A stretch of DNA of 64,000 nucleotides from Desulfobacterales bacterium. GTDB lineage: Bacteria; Desulfobacterota; Desulfobacteria; Desulfobacterales; C00003060. Of this stretch, positions 49,054-58,200 are shown one piece after another. The notes below the pieces were generated by a model that searched no databases, was not told where the DNA came from, and worked only from the letters and a program-made list of their open reading frames with translations. The translations under genes were made by a program, and so were the position numbers. How positions within the stretch are numbered: the stretch's first letter is position 1; each line of letters starts with the position of its first letter. The DNA is taken from NCBI GenBank assembly GCA_030616475.1, contig JAUWXF010000003.1, positions 1-64,000 on the forward strand, written 5' to 3'.

Positions 49054-49695
49054 TTAAATGTGCATAAGGAATATGACCTTATTGCGAATAATGAAGCGTT
49101 CATCGGTCATTGTCAAGAGCTTTCTTGCCTCCGTCTAGAAAGATCTGGGGAAAAGGGGTCAAGTAGACACGATTTGATGGCCCGGTGAAGCAAAACGGAG
49201 GGTTCAGGTCTCACAAAAGGGAGGGTTTTCAACATTTGACGTTCTATCCGTTACATTTAGTCTATTGAACCAGCAGCCTTGCCTCCTCAATTACCTTAAG
49301 AATTGAAGGTTGCTCAGCTCCGGCCACTTTGTCAGGAATGGCAACTTTGGGGACGTTGTTGACTATGTTGACTTCCTTGAGTGCAGAGCGCCCCGGTTAA
49401 ATAGTTTCAAATTTAACCCCAGTACGATCCAAAAGACCTACGGGGCGGGCGGGGTAAACATGGAGCAGAGGGCCCGCTGAAATATGCCATAGGATTTCAC
49501 CCCGGTACGTTCATTGCGACCTACCCCAGAGGAATATGCTTCGCATTCCACAGGGCAAGCGGGGCGGGCGGGGCAAGCGGGGCAAGCAGAGGGCAGAGGG
49601 TAAAGTTCAAGGCTCAAGGCTGAAAGCGAAAAAAGATTAAAGCGTATGGTGCAGAGAGCGAAAAATTTTCAAAGGGGGACGCGGGGCTCTAAACA

Positions 49696-50098
49696 CTATC
49701 CCTTCCTGCTTAAATACAAAACGGCATTATCATAAATATTTTCGGCAATTTTCAAGACTTCAGCAGCCTCTTGTTTCGAAGGAAAACCAGAAGGCAATAA
49801 ACCAAGACCGCTGGGGTATCTTGTATCGATGTATATATCATCCACAAAGTTGAGAGCGTCCTCATCAATTTTAAATGTCAATTGTATATTTTCAATGATT
49901 ATTCCAAACAAGCGAACAACACTGTGTATTCTTGGGACCTGAATCTCATGCTCCTCAAGGATTGCCTTCAAACATTTTTCAATACATTGCTGGCAATGAA
50001 AGAGCACAACATTGGCAATATATTCGTTTTCAAGGAGACTTTTTGCTGCTACGAGATCTCTATCAGCGAATGCCATCCAAGATTTCGTTCCATCTTTC
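49696..50098 (-). CDS. HEPN-domain protein (ORF track start 50169; likely start near MKDGTKSW)
   Basis: WMAFADRDLVAAKSLLENEYIANVVLFHCQQCIEKCLKAILEEHEIQVPRIHSVVRL. Confidence 0.87.
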
Positions 50099-50426
50099 AT
50101 AAAAGATCGATACCTTGTTCTTCTATGGCTTTTATAAATGAACTTCTTGAAGCTTTGAGGAAAGCCCACTCATCTTTGGTGTAAACCATGAGATCGAGCG
50201 GATATTTTTTTCTTATTCCCAAAAGTTTTTTAGAAATGTTATTCTTATTCTTCAAATAATCCCTATAATTTTTGCTCATGCCTTCGTTGTCAGATACAAT
50301 GAGCAAATCTATATCGCTATCTGCATAAGGGGTTCCATATGCATGAGATCCGAACAAAATTATTTTATGCAGCTTTTCCTTTTTCAAGCAGTACAATATT
50401 TCATCTTTTATCTTTCTATCCAACAT
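50097..50426 (-). CDS. MNT-type nucleotidyltransferase
   Basis: IILFGSHAYGTPYADSDIDLLIVSD. Confidence 0.9.
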   Translation of the reverse strand: MLDRKIKDEILYCLKKEKLHKIILFGSHAYGTPYADSDIDLLIVSDNEGMSKNYRDYLKNKNNISKKLLGIRKKYPLDLMVYTKDEWAFLKASRSSFIKAIEEQGIDLL

Positions 50427-50877
50427 ATTATATGCCTTTCCATCACGCCTATGCCTGGGGACGCTGGCGCACTTTGTTGCCTAAATCACCAAATCTCACA
50501 ACAAATTGTCATCTTTGTGAAGGCAAACGTGGGGGTTGTTTACCCGGAACTCCTAACGCTCATGTTGTCACTTAGCTGACAGGTCGAGATAACGTTATTC
50601 CAAAATTGCATTGTTTGACAACATCCCATATTCCCTTGTAGCTGTCAAGGGAAAACTTTGGGGACGTTGTTGACTAAGTTGACTTCCTTGTAGTGCACAG
50701 AGAGCAGAGAGCAAAGGGCGGAGAGTAAAGTTATTGGTTATTTGTTATCGGTTATTAGTGAACCCATATGAGCGGGCATAGGGCCCCGGTTAAATATGGA
50801 CGAAGATTTGGGGTCAAATCTTTCCTCTTGACAATTCAGTATAAACAGCAAGCCTGGTGGCTTTGTAGTTGTATGGG

Positions 50878-50975
50878 CAGAGCGCAGAGAGTGGAGCGCA
50901 TAGAGCAGAGGGCGAAGCTGAAGGCTCAAGGCTGAAGGCTGAAAGCAAAAAGCTGAATGCGCAAAGCGGAAAGCT
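50878..50975. repeat. Heptad array, 14 consecutive units without phase shift
   Basis: cagagcg cagagag tggagcg catagag cagaggg cgaagct gaaggct caaggct gaaggct gaaagca aaaagct gaatgcg caaagcg gaaagct. Confidence 0.92.
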
Positions 50976-51020
50976 CATTGGGTTACGAGTACAGAGCGAC
51001 AAGTAACGATTTATTGCTGG

Positions 51021-51284
51021 CTACGGCAGAATGTTGTGCCCCCCAATATTCCTTAAGTAAATATGGTCATTGAATTCTTGTAAAGTGATCCTTATATCCA
51101 TATCAATAGAGATCTCCCAAACAGGTGGTCTTTCATGTTTTAGAGCCTTAACTTTCTTATATCGTAGCGAAGGATGTTTTTTGTTCTCAATAAACAATTC
51201 TAGTTTTTTCTTGACTTTGACGCGCATATTCTTATCAAATTTCTATAACGACCTCTCATAGTTGGGAGACCATTTAATCTTCAT
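51021..51284 (-). pseudogene. RelE/ParE-like toxin with TAG at codon 14 (51243-51245); the 68-aa ORF 51021-51227 is the downstream part
   Basis: MKIKWSPNYERSL*KFDKNMRVKVKKKLELFIENKKHPSLRYKKVKALKHERPPVWEISIDMDIRITLQEFNDHIYLRNIGGHNILP. Confidence 0.75.
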
Positions 51285-51540
51285 TGATGTTCCTCTCAAT
51301 CTCTTCGAACATTTGCTCAACACTGTCTGCCGACTTTATATTCCCCGCCTTATAATTTTCTGAAGCCTGTCTTTCTGCTACCTGCCATCCATGCTCATGA
51401 TAACGTGCTTCATCTTCATCATATTTTTCAGTAAAGACAATAATGACATTCATATCTTCTTTAAACGGAATGTCTTCCTGAGGTATAATCTTCCCATCAC
51501 GATAAATACCCTTGATAGCCATCTCTGGCATATCCATCAC
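51274..51540 (-). CDS. Antitoxin-like protein of TA pair
   Basis: MAIKGIYRDGKIIPQEDIPFKEDMNVIIVF; overlaps the RelE-like reading frame. Confidence 0.7.
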   Translation of the reverse strand: MMDMPEMAIKGIYRDGKIIPQEDIPFKEDMNVIIVFTEKYDEDEARYHEHGWQVAERQASENYKAGNIKSADSVEQMFEEIERNINED

Positions 51541-51545
51541 CTCCT

Positions 51546-51722
51546 TTATTGAATGAATCTAATCGACCAAACATGCTCTTTGCGATTAACACATTTAAAA
51601 CGCAAGGACGGATGAAATGGAGATTCTTTCCATAAATGATATGCCTTTCTTGCCTCTTTTTTTTGGTTCTCAGGCAACGATCTGTATGCTGTCCAAAAAG
51701 AGGGGAGAGTCTGAGATTTCAT
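51546..51722 (-). pseudogene. Truncated RelE-like toxin (58 aa)
   Basis: MKSQTLPSFWTAYRSLPENQKKEARKAYHLWKESPFHPSLRFKCVNRKEHVWSIRFIQ*; ATGA overlap with upstream ORF. Confidence 0.7.
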
Positions 51723-51946
51723 AACTTTTCGTAATCCATCGGTTCCGCTACACCTTGAGCAATCTCTTGTTTTGCCTTACGGGCAGCACTCATCAAGCCT
51801 TCATGTTTACGCTCAAATTGCATATCCCATTCGGCCTCGTCATTCGCCTCCACAATAACGGATCTTAATTCATTTACGACACGCTCTTGCAAGGCTTCTG
51901 GCAGCGACTCTACCATTTTAACTATGGTTTCAACAGTATTGTTCAT
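51719..51946 (-). CDS. Probable antitoxin (ORF track start 51994)
   Basis: MNNTVETIVKMVESLPEALQERVVNELRSVI...; overlaps the truncated toxin. Confidence 0.6.
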   Translation of the reverse strand: MNNTVETIVKMVESLPEALQERVVNELRSVIVEANDEAEWDMQFERKHEGLMSAARKAKQEIAQGVAEPMDYEKL

Positions 51947-52368
51947 TTTTTGTCCCTCCTCCTTCCCAAAACCCATTTTAATTAACCTTATCACGAAAAG
52001 ATCAGGAGATCAAGGGGGTAAAGTTGGGGACATTCTCGTGAAATATTGACATTTGTTCTCTGGGCGCTCGCTGCCGGCTGTCTGATGATATTTTCCTCAC
52101 CGCCCACTCGCTTCTCTCGTTCGAGGCGCAGAAGGCTGCGCCGTGATAGGTGATAAGGCTCACGACATCGATGACCTTAAGGGTCATTTGGGTCAGGACA
52201 TTGGGGTTTTGGGGGACGTTCTTTACTTTTTAACTTTCGCGTGCTTTCGGGGACTCTCCAGGGGTACTTTGTAAAGCGAAAAGGGCTCAAGTCTGCTCTT
52301 GACTCTTTCATCAACAAGTAGACAGGATTTCATGAAGACGAACTTGGGAACGTTGTTGACCACGTTGA

Positions 52369-52542
52369 CTACCTTGTAATGCGCAGAGAGCAAAGAGCAA
52401 CGAGCATAGCGAAAAGCGAAAAGCACACATGGCTTGTCTTCAGTGCCTCGATCCCATCCATGATTATTGATTGAATTCTTTTGTCAGGTATCTTTTCAAT
52501 AAGCGAAAGACATACATCCGTTATTTCCACCTTGTATGTCAC
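52369..52542 (-). pseudogene. Truncated RelE-like toxin (GTG start) whose 3' end runs into a heptad array
   Basis: (V)TYKVEITDVCLSLIEKIPDKRIQSIIMDGIEALKTSHVCFSLFAMLVALCSLRITR*; the last ~20 aa are array-encoded. Confidence 0.7.
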
Positions 52543-52802
52543 AGTCCCAACCTATTACGCGATTCCTCAATGGTATAAGTTTTACCGAATTTTATCTCTT
52601 CTATCCCCTTCTTTATGTTCCCCATGAGTTCCGGATCAGCCAATATCTCCATAGTTTCCAATAAACCCTCGTACAATTCCCAACTCATAAGGGCCATAAT
52701 TTCTTTATTCCTTCGGGTAACGGCAATAATCTGATTATCTGCGGTTTTATCAGAAAGCTTCATAAACTTATTTCTTGCTTCGGTTATGGTTAGCTTTTGC
52801 AT
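52539..52802 (-). CDS. Phd/YefM-like antitoxin
   Basis: LTITEARNKFMKLSDKTADNQIIAVTRRNKEIMALMSWELYEGLLETMEIL. Confidence 0.9.
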   Translation of the reverse strand: MQKLTITEARNKFMKLSDKTADNQIIAVTRRNKEIMALMSWELYEGLLETMEILADPELMGNIKKGIEEIKFGKTYTIEESRNRLGL

Positions 52803-52981
52803 CTTTTTTCTCCCTTCGATTATTGTACATCTAAGCGTACAGCAATATGGCCATTACGTCAAGGTTTTCCTGAGGAACTTTGAGGGCAGCCGCGAAACAG
52901 AGCTGTATTTTTCCCTTGACAGGTCCTTCATAATATGATGTATTACAAATACATAAAATAATCCCCTTATGGAGGTGCATT

Positions 52982-53224
52982 ATGGATACGGTTCGGTTAA
53001 ATATCACGCTTCCAGAAGACTTGGCTCACCAGTTAGATAGGTTAGTGGGACCCAGAAAAAAGAGCCGTTTCATTACTGAAGCCTTGAGACAACGGATTGA
53101 AAAAATGAAAAATGATCAAATACAGAAACTACTGAAAGAAGGCTATAAAGCCAGGAAGGCAGAGAGTCTTGCCATAACAAAAGAGTTTGAGCCTACCGAT
53201 CTGGAAGGATGGGATGAATATTAA
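52982..53224 (+). CDS. CopG/MazE-like antitoxin
   Basis: RLNITLPEDLAHQLDRLVGPRKKSRFITEALRQRIE. Confidence 0.85.
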   Translation: MDTVRLNITLPEDLAHQLDRLVGPRKKSRFITEALRQRIEKMKNDQIQKLLKEGYKARKAESLAITKEFEPTDLEGWDEY

Positions 53225-53558
53225 AAGGGGGCAAATACGTCTTGCCGTCCTCGATCCGGTTGTGGGAAAAGAGATTTCAAAGACCCGCCCGGTTGTCATT
53301 GTCTCCAACAACAAAAACAACGAATTCTCGGGAACGGTAACCATTTTGCCTATAACTTCTAAGAACGTCCAGAGGATCTACCCTTTTGAGGTGCTTTTGC
53401 CCAAACGAGCTGGAAAACTGCCGAAAACTTCAAAGGTTAAAGCTGACCAAATCCGCACCCTTGACAAGAGCAGGATCGTGAAATTAATCGGGACAATAGG
53501 AAAGAAAGGGATGGCCGAAATTGAAAGAGCCATAAAAATTCATCTGGCCCTATCTTAA
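53214..53558 (+). CDS. MazF/PemK-like toxin (ORF track start 53187)
   Basis: MNIKRGQIRLAVLDPVVGKEISKTRPVVIVSNNKNNEFSGTVTILPITS. Confidence 0.93.
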   Translation: MNIKRGQIRLAVLDPVVGKEISKTRPVVIVSNNKNNEFSGTVTILPITSKNVQRIYPFEVLLPKRAGKLPKTSKVKADQIRTLDKSRIVKLIGTIGKKGMAEIERAIKIHLALS

Positions 53559-53579
53559 TTGGCCAGTCTGGCTTTGTGG

Positions 53580-54848
53580 TCAAATCCCGGTTAAATACCG
53601 GGAAGGATCATTTAGGGGAGGGGGGGAAATCACTGCCATAAGCAGCCCTGCCAGAACCGTAAACAGGATGGCATTTGCCATGACGTGGAGATTGAAATCT
53701 ACCACACTGTGCCCGGTGATAGCCACGATGCTGCTGAGTGAGCCAAGGGTTATTCCCAGGGTTAGCCGGCTGTTGGCGGCCATGATCTTTCGGATGCCGG
53801 TCCAAAAGGTCGCAATCATTAACCACAAAATGATCCCGACTGTTAGGATGCCGGTCTCTGAGACAAAATGCAGATAATCGTTGTGGGTACGGAGAAATCT
53901 TGCGTTCACGCCCGCGGGCCGGTAAGGCGTAAAGGCAGTGGGAAAGGTCCCCGGCCCTGTCCCAAGGAACGGATGGTCACGAATGAGGTCGATAGTCCTC
54001 GCACAGACGGCCGTCCTGGCCTGTGAGCCGAGCAGATCCCGACCGCGAGTTAACGTCTCCAGTCGTTCTATCACCGGTGTGCTGGCCAGGATGGTCAGAA
54101 CCACAACCGTTGTCACTGCCACCGCAGTAACCATCATGCCTCTATATTTTCTCTTACTTCTTAGAAGATAGATAATAAGCATAAAGCTAAGGGCAAAGAT
54201 TCCAGACATCCACCCACCACGGGACAATGATAATGTCAAAGCAATACATAAGGAAAAGAAGGCAAAAGCGAACAGCGCTTTTGCCCAACCCTTTCTTGCT
54301 GCTATCAGCAGGCCGACCGTTATCGGAATGGCCATCTCCACGTATCCGGCCAAGTGGTTCCTGTTTCCAAACGTAGCCACCACCCCATTACATTTTACGT
54401 CATAGTCCCACCAGGGCGGGGAAATTTCAGCCAGGTATTTGATCATGCCGAAAAGGGCGAGAAAGCTCCCTACAATGGCGATGGTATAGGCCACGCGCCG
54501 CACCTGATCCCGTTGCCTTATGGTGTTAACGATGATGAAATAGAGGATGATATAATTAGCAAGTTTCATAAGGGCATGAAGACTGGCATACACCTCGATG
54601 GAAGAAAAGGACGAGATAACGGCAAGAACAAAAAGAGCGATCAGCGGAAGATCGAGGGGCGTCCTCACCCACCGGAATTGGGCATCAAAGATGATCCGCA
54701 CCAGATACGCGGTGAGCATGACCAGGGTGATAAAATGCGCGACCGATACCGCCCATACCTGGACCGTACCCCGGGCAAGCGGAGTGAAAACAAGTAGTGC
54801 GATAAGAGATATTTCGATGATACGGTCTGTGATTCTTGGTATATCCAT
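53580..54848 (-). CDS. O-antigen ligase family protein
   Basis: FGNRNHLAGYVEMAIPI, LSRGGWMSG, FLRTHNDYLHFVSETGI. Confidence 0.9.
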   Translation of the reverse strand: MDIPRITDRIIEISLIALLVFTPLARGTVQVWAVSVAHFITLVMLTAYLVRIIFDAQFRWVRTPLDLPLIALFVLAVISSFSSIEVYASLHALMKLANYIILYFIIVNTIRQRDQVRRVAYTIAIVGSFLALFGMIKYLAEISPPWWDYDVKCNGVVATFGNRNHLAGYVEMAIPITVGLLIAARKGWAKALFAFAFFSLCIALTLSLSRGGWMSGIFALSFMLIIYLLRSKRKYRGMMVTAVAVTTVVVLTILASTPVIERLETLTRGRDLLGSQARTAVCARTIDLIRDHPFLGTGPGTFPTAFTPYRPAGVNARFLRTHNDYLHFVSETGILTVGIILWLMIATFWTGIRKIMAANSRLTLGITLGSLSSIVAITGHSVVDFNLHVMANAILFTVLAGLLMAVISPPPLNDPSRYLTGI

Positions 54849-55020
54849 GTGTTGCGGTGAACCGAAGGTCAGAGGTGAACTATTTTTCCTTGAACCTGAT
54901 CCTAATTCTTGCTATTTTGTTTCTATAGGTGCTTCGCGGGATGTTGTACGTGGCGGTGGCAGGCGGAAGTGCTATGATTCAATAAGTTGTAAAAATTCCG
55001 AGATACTATAGGAGGAGAAA

Positions 55021-55698
55021 ATGTTCAGAGTTTATTTAATTATTCTTGTTCTCCAGTTAGGTTTTACTTTTCAAGGTTGTGCTCTCTTGGAACGTTTGGA
55101 TGGTAGTTCAAAAGAAGAAATAGAAAAATTGAAAATGAGCAAAGACGAAATGTGGAATAAGATGGAGAAGCTTAAAATCGAGAACGTAAATTTACAAAAA
55201 CAAATAAGTGTCTTAATAAAAGAAAATCAAGGGATTAGAGATGAAAAAGAGAACGAAATGGCAAGCATCAAAGATCAAAACAGGGTTTTGAATGAGGAAA
55301 TAAAGAAGTTAAAAGAAGAGAACCAAGCAATTAGAGATCAAAACCAAGCTCTCGCAAAAAAAATAGATACGCTTCAACTGAAACATAAAACCTTTTCATC
55401 TAAATCGTATGACATAGGAAAAGATATACGGAGAATAAAGATCAAGGTACTTAGCGGAGATGGCAATTTGAATTCTGCTAAATACATGGCAAAAAGGCTT
55501 ACAAACATGGGTTATAAGATAAAAAGAATCGATCACGCGCCCAAGCCTGACTTTTTGCAAAATACAGTATTCTTTGCACCTGAATTTCAATACGAAGCAA
55601 AACGTCTGGTGGATAGGCTTGGCGGTGGTACTATCGTCAAACCTTTACATTGGTATTCAATATTCGATCTTATTATTGTGACAGGTAAAAATCCCTAG
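55021..55698 (+). CDS. Lipoprotein with coiled coil and LytR_C-like C-terminal domain
   Basis: FQGCALLERL lipobox; long coiled coil; IKIKVLSGDGNLNSAKYMAKRLTNMGYKIKRIDHAPKPDFLQNTVFFAPEFQYEAKRL. Confidence 0.75.
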   Translation: MFRVYLIILVLQLGFTFQGCALLERLDGSSKEEIEKLKMSKDEMWNKMEKLKIENVNLQKQISVLIKENQGIRDEKENEMASIKDQNRVLNEEIKKLKEENQAIRDQNQALAKKIDTLQLKHKTFSSKSYDIGKDIRRIKIKVLSGDGNLNSAKYMAKRLTNMGYKIKRIDHAPKPDFLQNTVFFAPEFQYEAKRLVDRLGGGTIVKPLHWYSIFDLIIVTGKNP

Positions 55699-56150
55699 TG
55701 CAGTGTCTCAAAAGTTCTATGCACGATTTTGGCAATTTAAGATTTCCATAAATCAGAGCAACCACATACAAAAAATCCGAATATCGAAAACCGAAATCCG
55801 AAACAAATCCGTACTGTTCTCAAGGCGTGAGCCGCAAATCCGAATGCTCAAATGTCCAAAACATCAACCCAAACCGGACGATACCCAAGCCCTGCATCCG
55901 ATATTAAAAGACTGAAGTCATTAGTGTTTTGGAATTTTAAGATTTTGGTCATTGGAATTTGTTTCGAGTTTCGACCTGCCCGCCATTGCCAGAGATGCCG
56001 GCACATAAGCTGAATGCTGTCTCAGGCGTTGGCAGGCGGGTATTCGAATTTCGGATTTCCCCGTCTCTGATAAGTGGATTAAATGTAACCAAGTTGACAA
56101 CATTTCATTTTGCCAATTTGGAATACGGAATTTATGAGACGGGGCACTAG
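55695..56150. mobile_element. MITE-like CTAGTGC...GCACTAG element, copy 2; its first CTAG supplies the stop codon of the upstream gene
   Basis: Ends match the 24009-24403 element; GGT AAA AAT CCC TAG. Confidence 0.75.
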
Positions 56151-56260
56151 GGCCTCAAACAGTTTAGGATTTGCCCACCGGCGTGGGCCGTTCCCTTCGC
56201 CTGGATGGGTACCCCAAAAAGTTCATAATTGCCGCTCAAAGGAGTTATGCAAAGGTCTCG

Positions 56261-56344
56261 AACTTTCAGCTTTGAGCTTTGAGCTTTCAGCTTTCAGCTT
56301 TGAGCTTTGAGCTTTCAGCTGTGCGCTTTGCGCACGCACAGCTC
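56261..56344. repeat. Heptad array AGCTTTS, ~12 units
   Basis: aactttc agctttg agctttg agctttc agctttc agctttg agctttg agctttc agctgtg cgctttg cgcacgc. Confidence 0.92.
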
Positions 56345-56590
56345 CGCCTCTTCGATTGCATCGAATGGCAGCAGAATATATCCAATTATTATAGCTGGTT
56401 ATGTTATAGACAGAAACGCAAAAAATTTGTTCATCACGAAAATACGAAAATACGAAAACCAGTGGACAACTGTTCTAACCTCCTTTTTTCCATGTCTGTA
56501 ACTGAGCTGATTTGTAGAATGGAGCTTGCGCATTGCGTTGGTTTCTTTGGTGCTTTCGTGATTATCTTTGGAATTCCCGAAAATTGGCCG

Positions 56591-58102
56591 TTATGCCTCT
56601 TTGGACGCTTTTGCTGCCATGTCCATATTGCGACGGAAGGCTTTGTGTCCTGGTTTCAAATTAGCGGCCAACTTCCAGGTTTTTATCGATTCTTCATAAC
56701 GCTTCATCCGGTAAAGTATCCAGGCCTTACGGTCCAGATACCAGGCATTCTTGTTATCTGATGCCCGAACCGCTGCATCAGCCTCCTTGAGGGCCTCGGC
56801 AAAGCGCCATGCTTTATATAAGAGACCGGCGTAAAAGTGGTGGTACAGAGCGCTTTCCGGCTCCCACTTGATCGCCCGCTTAATATAGGTTTCGGCCCTG
56901 TAAGGTTTCTCTAATTTTTCATAGATCATGGCCATCCAGTAATCGGCCTCGGCGGTCTCTTTCCTTTTCAGAAAACGATCAAGATGGGACAGGGCATCCT
57001 GGTAATTCCCTTGCTTGTATAACACCTGTGCCCAATAGAGATCAATTTCGACCACCTCTGGATGTCGCTCTTTGAGCTTTTCAAACAGGGCAAAGAGATC
57101 ATCAAATTTCCCGGCCCTCTTGTAGTCTCCTATGAAAGGTTTTATCACAACAGCCCGGTCAGAGGCTGAAGCAAGCGTTTGCAAAAAATAGGCCTCGGCC
57201 TCTTTTTCTTTGCCTCCGCGCAGCAAATATCGCCCCATCCTGAGATAATAGGCGGTCCGGTCGGCAAAGACACCTTCCGGCATTGCCTGTTTGTAGACAC
57301 GCGCAGCTTCTATCCACTTCTGCTTTTCGGCCAACCGGGAGGCCAATACACCGGCGGCACTGTTGCGGGTAAAACGATTCTTCAAGGCTTGCCGGAGGCC
57401 ATTTTCTACGGCTTCGTCAATACCGGGTACCTGCCAGAATGGATTGCGGCGTATATATCTGTTTGTACTCGGATCGAGAGTGATCATGGTCTTGACTTGT
57501 CTTAACGCCTCGTCAGGTTGTCCCGCTCTTTTGCAATACCCGGCAAACAAATAACGATATTGTGTGCTGTTGGGATAAAGGGAGACTGCCGTACGGTAGT
57601 ATTGTTCGGGTTTTGTGTTTATTGTGTTTGTTGGGTCTATTGCCCCGGTTAAATAGCTATCGGATTTAACGGGGTAAAGGTTGGTTGATTGCAGATGCAA
57701 CATGGCTTCCGAGGTCTGTGCCAGGGCCAGATAGGTGCGTGCCTCATTGGGAGACCTTTTTTTTGCCTTCTCAAGCTCACACCAGGCCCTTTGAAACAAC
57801 ATTTCTTTGAGTGCCCTATCATTGGCTGCTTTTGCGAATCTTAGATAGAATTTTCCGAACAAAAAGTGATACTCAGGGTTGCCGGGCGCATATTCGACTG
57901 CCTTGCGATAGGCAGGGATGGCGGTGTTCCACTCTTTTCCTTTCTCAATCTCTCTTGCCTGTGTGATATAGTAGTCACCCATAAACATCCGGTAGAGATA
58001 GTAACTGCAGGTTGCAAAGAAAAGGAGAATGGAAAAAGTGAGAACAGTCTTTAGAAAAGGAATGTTTCGATGATACGGTTTGTGATTCCTGCTATTTACC
58101 AT
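56591..58102 (-). CDS. TPR-repeat protein of EPS locus
   Basis: Signal anchor then repeated TPR pattern (AIPAYRKAVEYAPGNPEYHFLFGKFYL, YRAETYIKRAIKWEPESALYHHFYAGLLY). Confidence 0.88.
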   Translation of the reverse strand: MVNSRNHKPYHRNIPFLKTVLTFSILLFFATCSYYLYRMFMGDYYITQAREIEKGKEWNTAIPAYRKAVEYAPGNPEYHFLFGKFYLRFAKAANDRALKEMLFQRAWCELEKAKKRSPNEARTYLALAQTSEAMLHLQSTNLYPVKSDSYLTGAIDPTNTINTKPEQYYRTAVSLYPNSTQYRYLFAGYCKRAGQPDEALRQVKTMITLDPSTNRYIRRNPFWQVPGIDEAVENGLRQALKNRFTRNSAAGVLASRLAEKQKWIEAARVYKQAMPEGVFADRTAYYLRMGRYLLRGGKEKEAEAYFLQTLASASDRAVVIKPFIGDYKRAGKFDDLFALFEKLKERHPEVVEIDLYWAQVLYKQGNYQDALSHLDRFLKRKETAEADYWMAMIYEKLEKPYRAETYIKRAIKWEPESALYHHFYAGLLYKAWRFAEALKEADAAVRASDNKNAWYLDRKAWILYRMKRYEESIKTWKLAANLKPGHKAFRRNMDMAAKASKEA

Positions 58103-58200
58103 GCATCATATTCTATATTTCGGATTTGCGGCTGAGGCCTTGAAAGGAGTCCAAATTTGGGTAGCGTCCGTTGAATTCTTATCTGCCTACTCACTACTGC

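Noticed and set aside
30903-51245. Amber (TAG) read-through or pyrrolysine decoding suggested by two in-frame TAGs with intact downstream frames (30903-30905, 51243-51245)
   Set aside because: TAG is used as an ordinary stop in this window (e.g. pilT ends ..FTEA TAG, the FecR gene ends ..SPSS TAG) and no pyl genes are visible; nonsense mutation is simpler.
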